A stretch of 64,000 nt of DNA, taken from positions 146,527-210,526 of the forward strand of contig VXCM01001508.1 in assembly GCA_014773175.1 (NCBI GenBank), written 5' to 3'. This document shows positions 33,441-61,403 of this stretch, one piece after another. Positions within the stretch are counted from its first letter, which is position 1; each line of letters opens with the position of its first letter. Made by a program: the position numbers and the translations under genes. This stretch comes from Lucifuga dentata (Eukaryota > Chordata > Actinopteri > Ophidiiformes > Bythitidae). A model generated the notes under the pieces. The model was given only the letters and a program-made list of their open reading frames with translations. It was not told where the DNA came from and did not search any database.

Positions 33441-36400
33441 ATGATGGAGGAACCAGATCATTTAGATGGGGAATATTTTGTACATCGGGGAGTTATGGAT
33501 GAGTTACGCAGGGATGAAGTGGCACGAAAAAGGACGTGTTCCACTCGGCCACCCCTAGGTGAGCGGGTGAAAGATTCTCTCAGGTAAGAAGACAGAGGAG
33601 TGTGTGTGGGTGGGGGGTGCACGGACAAAAACCTGTTCGCACAGTCACACTGTGGAAATGCACGCCCAATTATGGAGACCATCAGTCCTTTTCCCATATT
33701 ACATTAATGGGTGACCACTAACATGAATAACTTGTGTATTAGTGTGTCAACAATCTCAGAGTTTCTGCAGTCATCATTAATTTTATTGGGCGTTTCCTGC
33801 TTTGACAAGTCAAAGTTCTTTCTGTGAGAAAATCTTACTGTTGACTCAACCTGTTAAAATTTACTCATAAATAAATAAATGACTTACTGTGTATGTGTTT
33901 AGTTCACTCAGTGGAATGGTTTTGCAACCTCAGAGCAGAAAGCTGACGATTAAAAAAAGGCGGACACGGTTTCATCCAGTGAGAGTAAAAGAGCAAAGTT
34001 CATGTGTCTTTAAATGGAAATCCTCATAATGACCTGTAACACACTTTTTATAACTCTGACCAAATATTAACTCACTCCTGACAACACAGTCCTGAGGTTT
34101 GCCACTTCAAATAATAAGAGGAATATGTTGCAACATATTAAGGAAGACAGGTCAAATGTTTCTCTTGTGCAAAAGTTTTCTTGGGGGAAATGAGGTCACC
34201 CCTCCTGGTCAGGCAGGAATTCAGTTCCAGGTAAAGAATACTGATACTTCTGGTATAACAAGGCCAGTGGCATCAGCTGTTACAAAAATAGAGTTTTGAG
34301 GAGGTTATCTTGTTATATTGTTTTACAGTGTGTTTGATACCTTATTTATTTATTTAAATCTAGTTTTAGTTATTTTCAGTATAGCTTTAATAATGACATT
34401 TTAATTTAATTGATATCATCAAACATAAATTAAAAAAAAAATATTAGTATTTTTACCTTTCAGTTTTCAAAATAAATAAATATTCCCCACCCTCAAAATA
34501 CATACAAAAAGAAAAAAGGGTAAAAACTAAAAAAATATAACCACATTACAATGAAAATATATGAAGCAGTTCTTTAAAAGGGCAGACAGAATTTCTGCGT
34601 AAAGTCGTGAGACAGTGTGCGATGTCAGTACTATGCTAACAGGTGTGTGAATGTGCTCACAGGTGTTCAGTGCCCAGGCTGAAGCGGACCGTGCTGAGCT
34701 GTGTGCCTGTTCTCTCCTGGCTGCCTCAGTACTCCATCAGAGAAAACGCCATAGGGGACCTGATATCCGGCTGCAGCATTGGCATCATGCATCTGCCTCA
34801 GGGTTTGTATATATGAATGTGTACACTGGCAAATTAGCACTTCTCAAACACAAATCAAGGCAAGTTTATTTGTATAGTTTCATACACAGAGGCAATTCAA
34901 AGTGCTTTACATCAACATAAAAGCAGACATGAAGGTTAAAGTGAGAATAAAATCATTTAAAAGAACACAGTCGATAAAAATGAAGCAAAATGCAGCAATT
35001 AAAGTAAAAAAAATATTGTGCAGTTTAACAAATTAATTGAAGGAATAAGATCATTTTAAAAGAACACTTTATAAAATTTGCAACAATTAAATTAAGGTAA
35101 GCTACAGTGCAGTAAAAGAGTAGAACAACATAGACAATAGTTTAAGTGCTGTTTTATGCCAGTGTGCAAGGGATAATAAACTGTAGGTAATCATAGCAAA
35201 TCTCACTGTTGAAATGGACTTAACTATTGGTTAAACTGACTACAAACAAAGATTAAACAATGTACAACAATGTGGAAATAGGTTCTTTTGTGGTATGTGG
35301 TAAATAGCCATGATACAAGTGATACAAGTGTGATAAGAAAGACACAGCAAGGCAGCGAGGAGTCCTGGTGTAAAAATACAGTAACAGAGTATGTTTTTTT
35401 TTTACAAAAATTTTTGATCCATGTAGACTACCAAGTTACCNAAAAAAAAAAAAAGAGTACAGCACATGCATGCATTGTGCTGTACTGACATTGAGTACAG
35501 TATTTAACAATATGAGCTTAAAAAAATACTCATACCCATGAATGATTTGGATTATTTTCAACAGCAACAACAACAACAAAATCTAATTCTTAATTTCTTT
35601 ATGAAACCCGATTTCCGTTTAGCTTTTATTCAAATGTGGGACATAACAATAAACAATTTTGCCAGTTGGAGCACAATACGCAAAAGGACCATACATATAA
35701 ACACTAATACTGATCTGCCACAAAAAAATAAAAAATAAAAAGTGAACACAGTGTAAGTCCCATCTTAATTGTCTTAATATTTTTGCAAGAAAAGTTATTT
35801 AACAAAATTAGTTTAGATAAAATCAAGAATGTCAGCGCAAAGTTGCTCATTGTGGGATATGTATTTGGGTAAGGGTGGGTGGATGGGGCAGTCAGGTGGT
35901 TAGGTGATGGGATGGGGTGAGGATGAAGGAGGTCCAGGTCCATTCTTGTATCGCTCACATATTTTGCATGAATGACATATTCTTCACCCTAACCTAACTG
36001 CTATTGAATAAATAGATTGCTACTATGAAAAATAATCTGTACGGGTTTCTTGGGGATAAAGATTGTGTGTGTATATTTCAGGTATGGCATATGCTCTCCT
36101 GGCTTCATTGCGTCCAGTGTATGGCCTGTACACCTCCCTGTACCCTGTGCTGGTTTACTTCTTCTTCGGCACTTCCCGACACATTTCCATCGGTGAGAAA
36201 GAAAGTGTGCGTGGCAGTGGCTGTGAATATGCAAGGCAGAATGGTATAAGATGCACACAACCCTGTTTATATCTACACTGTAAGATGACAAGTTGATCTT
36301 ACTTAAAAAAAATCTAGGAAACCGATTGCCTTGAAAAAGGTAAGTAAATATAACTATTAGTCTTAAGTTATGTTTAAGCTCAAGTAGACATAAAGTAAAC

Positions 36401-36790
36401 ATAACTTAAGACTAAGTTATATTTACTTACCTTTTTCAAGGCAATTGCTTTCCTAGATTTTTTTAAAGTAAGATCAACTTATCGCATTTTACAGTGCACA
36501 GTGTATGTTTGTCCTTTCTTATAGCATCTAAGTCTGTGTTTTATACGTGTGTATCCAGGTACATTTGCTGTAATAAGTATCATGGTTGGTGGCGTGGTGG
36601 AGAGACTGGCACCAGACAGTCACTTCCAGAACCAAAATGGCACCAATGGTACAGGAGGTGTTGACATTGATGCACTGGACGCCTACAGAGTACAAGTAGC
36701 ATGCACCCTGTCAGTTCTAACAGGAATATTTCAGGTGTGTAACTTTCTTTTCTGGCTTTCCTCCTTCAACTGATATCTAAGCACAAAACC

Positions 36791-36828
<38 letters not shown>

Positions 36829-39800
36829 GTCCTGTTGGGTTTGGTGAGGTTTGGTTTTGTGGTCACCTACCTGTCTGAGCCTCTGATTTGTGGTTACACG
36901 ACAGGATCAGCATGTCATGTATCCATCTCCCAGCTCAAATACATCTTTGGAGTCACACCAGCAAGATTCACTGGTCCTCTCTCCCTTATTTACGTGAGCA
37001 TTTATTGTTGTACCTAGGGAACAGTCAGAGAAAAATACACAAGGAACTGAGTATTAGTAAAACAAATTACAATTGCCCTGCAGTAAATACCTGTTTGGTG
37101 AAACTTAATTTTCTGGTTTGCTGATTGTCAGAGGTGTTAGTAGTAGTAGCTCAAGGCAATTGGATTTGCTGTTTAGTTTTAAAGATGTTTTACCACTTTT
37201 TCCAAGTATCTTATGAAAGAATTCTGCCAGAAGTCCGCCAGTGCAAACTGCTCTGAAACTGAAGATGCAGGGGTAGCAATGTTAGGACAAATGATTCCGC
37301 TTCTTTTCTGGGATGATTTTTGCAGTTTGGCATAGATGGGTTTCTTTAACTCCTCTTTCAACCCATTTGTCTTCTCTGTATTAACATAGTAGAGGAGTTC
37401 CCCTATATACTTTGACCTGAGGCTTGACCTGAGGATTAGCCCTATGCTGGACCATGCACTTTTCTAGCAGTTGTTTGGTCAGTTGGCAGGAAACCAGAAG
37501 TAGCAAAGAAAAACAGCGGACACAAGCAGATCATCACCAATACTGACTGAAAGATACTTAATGGGACACCACAAAATCAGCCTAAAATATTACCATGAAG
37601 TTTAATAAAAGTACATATTATGACAGTTTCAAAACATACAAAAACATAATCACTAAATTAATATTTACTGTATTGGGAAGACTTTATTATATTTTCCACC
37701 CTATGAGCATAAGGACAATAAACTATAAGCCCTTTTACTGCTTTCTACACAATGTGAGTACTTACTTGTTTCCACTCCCTCTCTGTTCCTCTATTCTCTC
37801 TTCCACTTGTCCGTTTGCAGACCGTTGTGGACATTTGTAGGTTGCTGCCTCAAACCAAGGTGCCAGAGCTGGTGATCAGCTTAGTGGCACTAGCAGTTCT
37901 TATTGTGGTCAAAGAAGTTAATGCCTGCTACAGACAGAAGCTGCCTCTACCCATCCCGATAGAACTCATAGTTGTAAGACCTTCCTTTGTTTTATTCTGA
38001 ATGTGTGTTTCATCAATAGTCCAGTAGGGGGCATCTTGACCCCACAGTGAACTCTGGAGATGAGCGCAACAACTGCTCCCGTGCTAAAGGACTGTGTCTA
38101 GTTAATGGCTGGCTTTGCTTTACACTTGTTTTACTGAAAATAATAATATATCTCACAAGCATTAATTATGTCTTTTTTTTCAACAGATCATAGTTGCAAC
38201 AATCATCACTCATTTTTGTGGACTTACTGATAAATACAGCATTGATGTTGTTGGAGAGATACCTAGTGGGTAAGTTTGTATAAAACAGAGGTCTGACATC
38301 TGGAAAATGGGTTATTGTCCCAAGTCTACCCATAAGACACGAGACAGAGAGATGTGTAAAAAAAAAGATGAAATGACATTTGACTCACAAGTCAAAAGCC
38401 ACCCCAAGCTACTCTTGTGTTTTCCCAACAAGTTTGGATAATTTGACAAAAACAAATGTTGAATGTTGACTGAGTTTTTTAAAAACAACAAAACTTCAAG
38501 GAATCGCCTCAAACCTTCCCTAATTCACTGAGCTGCTTGTGGAGCTGTTGAAGCTGTAGAGTCTTAACGTGCTATGCATACAAGAAAAAGACTACAGAAT
38601 GCTTCAGTGAATCTAGTTTGGAATGGCCACAGTAATAATGATGTATTTTGTTCATCTCTCCATCTGCTGATCCAGGCTCCAGGCCCCTCATGTTCCAGAT
38701 GTGCATTTGTTCTCTAAGATGATAGGTGATGCATTTGCAATTGCCATTGTGGGTTATGCCATTACCATATCCCTCGGCAAAACATTTGCCCTCAAATATG
38801 GCTACAAGGTGGATAGCAACCAGGTGAGGCATGCATACACACATATGCACACACACACTCAAAATAAAACTGCGTCAAGCTCTCAAATGACCCTGAAGTT
38901 TATACTAGGAGTGGCATCGTGACTGTGTGTGGAAGCCCAGACTCTCTCTTCGTGACTGACTCATTGGAAACACAGCAGAGTCAAGCTCTGCATGGCCTAA
39001 TATTAGACTTCACTGTCTGCTTGATCACATGGGTCATGGCTGTCATATTGGTGTTGAAATGATTTAAGTTGTCTTGAATCAAAATCAAATCTTACTCAGC
39101 AGCAGAGCCATTATTAACTATACAGACCAATGTTGTCATTTTTTCCTCTGTGTTAATATCATTCAGTTCTTTTCAAATCAGTTCAGTACCTTAATGGTAT
39201 GAAACACAGAACATTCATTTATTTCTGATTCAGCCTGCAGCCATGACACTATGACAAGAGGGCAAATGGTCAAATGTCATATAAATCACTAAATTATTTA
39301 TTACATGCAATACACATCATTTTTCAGTTGATTCTCAATTGTTGTCTCCTTTCTAAAGCTGTAAATCTCTAATATTTTGCTGCTTGTGCTACATAGATTT
39401 TTTCATAAAATAGACTGGATTTTCATGCGAAAAACATTTAAACACTAATAACATATTTATGGATTTAGGATGAAAGATTTAGGATAAGTTTGTCAAAAGG
39501 CAAATTACTGACTACCAATATGGCTAAATCTACCAGAATATGATACAGATATTCTACATGTTGCATGAAACAGCAAAGGTAAAATTCTGTTCATGTAATC
39601 CTAGAGTTCAGTGCAGAGTTTAATACAGCTGATCACAGCATTTTGATTATTAGGCTGCAGCAGTCAGTTGGGCTTTAAACTGGTTTATGATGCAACAGTC
39701 AGAAATAATTGTTTCTTGGTGAGCTAGATGACAGAAAACCCTCATAAACATCTGATGACTTGTTGCATCTCCTCCTTTGCTGACACCAATTCTTTTCTTG

Positions 39801-40557
39801 CCATGTTTTATTATTTGTCACACATTGACCATCTCCATCCTCAGTCTGCTCTTCGTCTTATAGAAAATAATGTAAAGTCTTTTGTTTCAGATTTAGGTGT
39901 GCATTTTGCTTGCTTGCTTTTAGCTCTTCAGAAATATTCCCAGGACTTCCCAAATAAGCAAAATCTCATGTGCCTTTGTTTACTATTTGTTAGAATATTG
40001 TAATAGAGTCCTAATGATCATAAATGACAATACACTTCATGGCCTTTCCCCAGATTAGATTCCTGAGTTACTGTCCCCCAAACCAACTTGAATACAATGC
40101 CACTGGCTGTTCTTGTGTCTATGCTGGAGATTCAGTATTTGCTATTTTGGGCTCTCAGCTCTGGAATCATCTGTCTGAGCAACTTGGGCTTGCAAAATCA
40201 GTATCGTATTTTTTTGTTTTTGTAAATGACTTCTGAAAATGCACGACATTATCAAAACACCTTCTTATAATTATACTTTAAGGTTTGTTTCACCCATTTC
40301 TACACTGAAGTAATTTCAGGACTATTGGTTATTGTGTTTTTATTTTTAATTCTGACAGTGAACTGCATTGTCTTCCCTTTGCTAATACATTAGGTCAAGT
40401 CATCTTTGTGGTGGATTATTAAAATGATTAATTTTCTAAAAATAGATAAAGGAATGGCTGGGACTACTTTCTGCCAGTCTGCTCATGTACACGAATATAC
40501 GAATATTCTTTTTATTTATTAATTCACAGTGCATGTGCACGTGCATGTGTGCACGTG

Positions 40558-40591
<34 letters not shown>

Positions 40592-41190
40592 GAAGCATGT
40601 GAGTAGGATCATTCTGAGGCTAGAAGCACTCAGACTGTCTAAGCACTAGCCTGCTAAATCTTTAATATCCATCAAGCTTTGTGCAACCAAGTATGTCTTA
40701 AATATGCATGGAACAGCTTTCACCTTTGCAGTAATGTGTGAACATGGCCATAAAATTAATGAATAGTGTGCTAATGTTACTGAAATGTGGGTATAGAACC
40801 TAGAAACACATGGTTATAGACACCTAGGATAGGCATTAGTGAAGAGAATAAAATATATATTGTCAATATCAATATCAAATATAATTTGTTGGTTCATAGT
40901 GCATATTATTATTTATGTGTTATGTTAATATTCATGTATCATGTGTTTTACTCTCTGGCTGTCTGCCTATCTCTCTGTTTTTCTATTTTCAGGAACTGGT
41001 TGCTATCGGTCTTTGTAACTCTGTTGGCGGCTTCTTCCAGTGTTACTCTGTAACAGCGTCATTGTCTCGCAGTCTCGTCCAGGAAAGCACAGGGGGCAAG
41101 ACACAAGTAAACACATGCAAACACGCACACACACAGTCACAAATAGCATAAATGCCATCATGCATTTTTCTGAGTCTTACGTTCAACTTC

Positions 41191-41250
<60 letters not shown>

Positions 41251-43797
41251 TTAATGATCAGGTGGCCGGAGTGATTTCGTCCATAATTGTGCTCATCACT
41301 GTTTTGAAAATAGGTTCTCTGTTTGAGGATCTCCCCAAGGTAAGACTCTTCTTGCAGTATACTCTGTCTTCCTCCTTTCCATTTCTTTCCATTTCTTAAG
41401 TAAATCTTATTTTGTATGTGTGTGTGTTTGTGTGTGTGGTGGGGTCTTCAGGCCGTTCTATCCACAGTAGTGTTTGTGAATTTGAAAGGAATGTTTAAGC
41501 AGTTCCTGGATGTGCCTCTGCTGTGGAAGACCAACAAGATTGACTTGGTAGGACTAAATCGTCTGAAAGAGTAATCCTGTCGAGTTAAATACTTTATGAA
41601 CCCTGTTGTTTTTGACCCCACTGACTGTCTGTGTTCACATTGCCCACTAGCTGGTGTGGCTGGTTACATTCATCTGCACCATCCTGTTGAACCTGGACTT
41701 GGGTCTGGCTGTGTCTGTTGGCTTTTCCATGCTCACAGTCATCTTCAGAACACAACTGTACATATACACCATGCAGTGCAATTATGAATATACAAACATG
41801 TATGTCTCTTGTGGTGAGATTTTGATATTTGCTGCTGTAATCATGTCATTTTAATACTTACAGACCCCGATACTCTATCTTAGGCCAAGTGCCAGGAACA
41901 GACTTGTATCTGGACACAGACACCTATGAGGAGGTAAGAGTCTTTGAGTGATAAACAGATGAGGAGCACCATTAGCAGCACCATTATTGTCCACATAGAA
42001 TTAGGAGAGAAATTCTCATTGAGCGCATTGAGTTACACCAACTTGCAGTCATTAAGTGTCAGGAAAGCTCCATTTAGCTAAAACAATACTTGTGGGAGGT
42101 GAAAAGTGCAAATGAGAGCAGAATTAAGACTTAGCTTCTGAACTCTGTGATGTCATGACATGTCCTTGCAGGCCAAAGAGATTCCAGGTATTAAAATCTT
42201 CCGTTCATCTGCAACAATCTACTACACCAACGCTGAGCTGTACTTGGAGGCCCTGCAAGAGAAGGTGTGTGTGTGTGTNGAGTGTCCGTACTTGGCATTT
42301 GATTACAAGATATAGTCCCTGTCTGCTGTCTACAGCTTTCTTAATTGTTTTCATTATCTCTCTCACTCGTCTCACTTTCTCTTTTCTCTTATCGCAAACT
42401 CTACTCTTTGTTCAGAGTGGAATTGAAATCGGGAAGCTGCTGACAGCAAAGAAGAAACGAGATGCAAAGCAGAAGCGTAAACAGGAGAAAGAGAAAAAGA
42501 AAGCTAAAAACGAGGCCAAGAAACAAGTATGATATTCCAAGCGGCGCATTCAGAAAACCTTGAAGTTATATTAGTTCTTCTCAAATGAAACAAATCAGTT
42601 GTGGAAATAAAAATGATAAACTAATCTAATTTTCCGACATATTGACAGAGAAATGTGGGCAGCCATTTGTCCAGTGGCAAATTGTCAAAAGAGAAAATTA
42701 ACCCGTGGAAGGAGCTGAACGAAAGGAAACTCTCTGCCGAAGTGAAGGCACAGAGCCAGGGGAATGGTGTAGTCTTAAACCTGACAGAGCCCTCTCCAAA
42801 CAGTGCTATTAAAGGCCATGTAAACTGGACTTACCAACATGACACCGCCATGTCAGACTCTGACTCGGATATAGGTTGCCATGGTGATGACAGCATCACA
42901 TCAATGTCTCACAAGGGCGATGTGGAGAAGGGAAGAGGCTGTGAATCAGGCACGCACAGCATCATCTTGGACATCTCAACAACCAGTTTTGTGGACACAG
43001 TCACTGTGAAGACCTTGAAAAATGTATGTGTGCCTACTGTGTGCGTGTGTGTGTGTTGATTTGACAACATGCAAAACAGTATATGAATATATAAAATATG
43101 CATAGGCTGTAAATAGAAAACATCCCATTTCATTCTTAATATAGAATGAGCATCTTTTCTTTTTCTCTTTGCAATTCTCTGCTGCACAGATATTCAGAGA
43201 CTTCAGAGAGGTTGATGTGGATATCTATCTTGCAGGCTGCCAAGGTAAGTGGCACTCCCAGCCATAATAGAAACAGAATCAATGCCCTTAATGCAGTCAA
43301 AGCACTGAAACTTTGATAATGACTGTGTCACGGCCTCAGCCTCAGTGGCACCATATTGTTCCCTTAGAGACCAAGAAGCTAAACATAATTATTTATGTCT
43401 ATAACCAGAATGCTCTCCCTCTTTTTCACACATTCACAAGGTCTCTCATTGTGTATGGTTGTCTCTTTGTGTGTGTGTGTGTGTGTGTGTATGTGTGTGT
43501 GTGAGACTAGCCTGTGTCATGGAGCAGCTGGAAAAGACAGGTTTCTTCTCTGAGACCATTTCAAAGAGTCGGCTGTTTGTCACTATTCATGATGCAGTCC
43601 TTCATATTCTCAAGAAGACGGGGCAGACGGACTACATACTGGTGAGTTAATCACCATTCATATTTAATACAATTTTTAAGAAATCTGTTATCTTTACAAA
43701 TGACTCATTATTCATGACCACACTGTAGATGTTTCCTACCCTTATTCCTGAATCTTCTTCATTTCCTTAGGATATGTCATGCAGCACCAAGATGTGA
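33441..43797 (+). CDS. slc26a6: Solute carrier family 26 anion exchanger, SLC26A6-like
   Basis: Exons: 33441-33583, 34663-34802, 36082-36192, 36559-36734, 36829-36993, 37821-37973, 38187-38269, 38676-38823, 40993-41106, 41262-41339, 41452-41547, 41651-41757, 41864-41933, 42172-42264, 42416-42526, 42649-43023, 43190-43244, 43511-43641, 43771-43797. All phases agree; 791 aa. Residues from about 60 to 520 form the multi-pass SulP transporter domain ([46 protein letters not shown]). Sequons at N158 and N161 lie in an extracellular loop. From about 530 a STAS domain is split by a lysine-rich segment (560-596). SLC26A6 exchanges chloride with bicarbonate, oxalate or sulfate at apical membranes of gut and kidney. 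SLC26A3 is the main alternative, but [11 protein letters not shown] and GQVPGTDLY fit A6. The C-terminus is STKM, unlike the mammalian TRL. Confidence 0.9.
34855..34925. repeat. Common teleost interspersed repeat fragment
   Basis: AAGGCAAGTTTATTTGTATAG followed by GGCAATTCAAAGTGCTTTACA is a frequent repeat signature in fish genomes. The family name was not assigned. Confidence 0.5.
36276..36496. mobile_element. Palindromic MITE filling slc26a6 intron 3
   Basis: The arms start CACTGTAAGATG and end CATTTTACAGTG. Nearly the whole 221 bp folds on itself, with arms of about 95 bp (shared AGTTGATCTTACTT, CCTTGAAAAAGGTAAGTAAATATAA and AGTCTTAAGTTATGTTTA) and a short loop near 36385. It carries no coding sequence. 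Confidence 0.85.
36797..36826. repeat. (CT)n tract forming the slc26a6 exon 5 acceptor
   Basis: The CT run ends at the CAG acceptor and serves as its polypyrimidine tract. Confidence 0.9.
39590..40240 (+). mobile_element. LINE (non-LTR retrotransposon) ORF2 fragment in slc26a6 intron 8
   Basis: Broken frames match the late reverse-transcriptase region and C-terminus of a fish [14 protein letters not shown] (usual DTVDHSILL) near 39618, a block around 39870-39960 resembling HHLRNIAKIRPFLS, then SYCPPNQL and [13 protein letters not shown] (usual PRLWNSLP) near 40060-40190. Many frameshifts. The clade is not assigned. Confidence 0.6.
40558..40586. repeat. (CA)n microsatellite in slc26a6 intron 8
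   Basis: A clean dinucleotide run following a GTGCACGTGCAC palindromic stretch. Confidence 0.9.
41195..41250. repeat. (CT)n-(GT)n compound microsatellite before slc26a6 exon 10
   Basis: The CT run passes directly into a GT run, ending about 11 nt upstream of the exon 10 acceptor. Confidence 0.9.
43467..43503. repeat. (GT)n microsatellite before slc26a6 exon 18
   Basis: The run ends 7 nt before the exon 18 acceptor (GACTAG), so a normal polypyrimidine tract is nearly absent. Confidence 0.9.
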
Positions 43798-45335
43798 CCT
43801 GCAGGGGTCAGACTATCCCAACTCTCACCATCTTCCTCCTTCCTCCTCCTATCCTCCTCCTCCTCCTCCTCCTCCATTCAGACCTGCTGGGTGCTCTCTT
43901 GCTTCATATTGGTTGTCTCCTCCTATTTTACTGGGGGTGAACAAACCACCATGACATGGCAGTTGGTTGCCATAGAAATACAGGGAGCTGTTGCTGTGGC
44001 AACAGCCTTTTTATGATATCGTCTAATGAGATAGCCACCAATACGTCACTGCAGCTTTCCCATTCTGTGGTGTGTGTGAGACAGAGAAGAAGGATTGGAG
44101 GCTGAGTGGGAGAATGTAACACTGGACTCTGTATTTATAGCCTGTATGAGAGAGTACAGAGTGTGTGAACAGTTGGCTGTAAGGGGAAACTGACTCAGAT
44201 ATGAGAGGTGCTGTTGTGGGTTAATACTAAGGTGTGGATTTGTGCATGTGTTAGTCTGTTAGTCCATTTTATCCTCTCTTGAACCAATGCAGTTGGCCAT
44301 ATATACAGGGGACATATATACGTCTTCCAGAACAAATCAATAAAATGTAAATGTTCGATATGACTGGGCCATTCTCCATGTGCGGGGATCACGATCCTCA
44401 CACAAGTCATTTGTTTTTAAAAAACATTAAGAGTGAAATGAATTTCACTTATTGTGTATTACAAATGCTGTTTAAAAAGAGCAGCAGCTTTTAAACACTC
44501 AGTGTTTGGGTGTATTTTTGGACAGTATTCACACGTGGCTAATTCCTGTGACATCTTGCAAAGCACCCTTCTATTTATGAGATCCACTGTCACAGGATCG
44601 TCTGCTGTCATAGCTTATCTTTCAGGTGATAACTATTCAATTCTATCTAACCAATCCATAATAGCAACCCTGCTATGAATCCAACCTCCATGATGCTTGT
44701 GTTCAGTTTTAGTTGACACTATCAAAGAGGTGTTGATTCAGGTCTGTTGTAAAATTTGAGGTTGTAGTTAGTAGTGTTGTTGTGTTTGGAATGTTTTGTC
44801 TCATTTACACACCTATGAACTGAATAATAAGCTTCAAAAAACAATCTATTGCAGGGTTCACCATCTTGCACCGGATTGCTTTTGACTGTACCTAATAAAC
44901 CAAATAAACTAAAGCCATGGGGTTTGGATTGAGCACTATGATAGCTAATCTGTAAAATGAATGAGTGACCAGGAGTGAAAAGAAGGAAACCTGCCACTCC
45001 AGTAAATTGAGCCTGGGTTTCATTTGGTTTGCCAGGGAGCCTCTAATTATTTGTTTCTTGGATTCAACACTCTAGCGTAAACAATATAAAGTGTTATAAA
45101 TTATGGACCACACACATTTCCTGTTCGTCAGCGTACTTTGTACAGTGTACACTACACATTACACTTCTAGACTAACTTTACCGAGTTGTGGAATGTCTAT
45201 CAAATGTTTATTAAATGTCTTTTTTGTACAGGTTGAGATGGCTTCTCTCAGAATAAACTAAGAATTACATGTTTTATGAATGGAGTATGAATGAGTCCAT
45301 GTAAATAAAGAGCCACAAAAACCTCTCCATCTAGT
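43798..45335 (+). other. slc26a6 3' UTR with candidate poly(A) signals
   Basis: Gene-free sequence after the TGA stop. AATAAA occurs at 44339-44344 and 45304-45309, with other weaker matches between. The last lies only 29 bp from the opposing slc6a8 signal. Confidence 0.45.
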
Positions 45336-45337
45336 CA

Positions 45338-45343
45338 TTTATT
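45338..45343 (-). terminator. Candidate slc6a8 poly(A) signal
   Basis: TTTATT on the plus strand is AATAAA in the slc6a8 direction, about 0.88 kb beyond its stop codon. The position is plausible but unproven. Confidence 0.35.
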
Positions 45344-46218
45344 GCTTCTTCCCTGACATCAGTTGCTTTCCCTTCCTGCCAACCCCATCTCCTGCTCTCC
45401 TTTACAGTTTAGTCTAAATTTTCTCTCTTTAAGTTTGATCTGATCATCACTGACTCCAATTATTGTTAACACTGATATACAGACCTACAATACACTGAAT
45501 ACTTAAGTTAGCTCATAACACGCAACTGGAAGTGGTGGTGCATTGTCTTTTGTGGTTTTTTACAAATGGAAGTTATTTTGTTAGTTAATTATGAGAATAC
45601 ATTTGGTAGAAAACAATGGACAAATGTGATGTTAAATGAAGACACTACTGCCATGCTCCAACACACTCCTTACAGACACACAAACTCAGAACATGGCATA
45701 TTAGCAGAATGCACGAGGTTCTTCATTTAGTAATTTTACCAGAATCTTTTCAATTTCTGCTCATTTAGCACAAAATAGCATTTTGGGTCGGAATGGAAAA
45801 AGCTCAGCAAATTCTGGCTGACAGGTGAGAGAAGGGAAACTGTTGCAGCTAGACTAAACACATTACACTCACAGGACGAGACGAGACGGGACAGCACTGA
45901 GGCGGGGAGCAGAAAGAGAGGGGAGAGGCAGCGAGGTAGAGTCAGAAAGCAGAGCAGAAGAAATATCAGCTTGTGGTCGAATGGATGCATGTTTGTGTTT
46001 CAGTTCTTCTCCCATGTCATCTTTGGTCCATTTGTCCAGGGCTTTTCCATAGCTGTGAGAGTGTCAGGTGTGTAATTAATCTGTGTTTCGCTGTTACCAG
46101 GCCAGTGTGGTGTGCATACATTCTCTGCATTTTGTGTGTGTGTGCCTTTGTGTGTGTATGTGTAGATGTGCTGATGAAAAACGGCGACCTTGGTTCTGTG
46201 TTTTGTAGGCTCAGCTCA

Positions 46219-61403
<15,185 letters not shown>

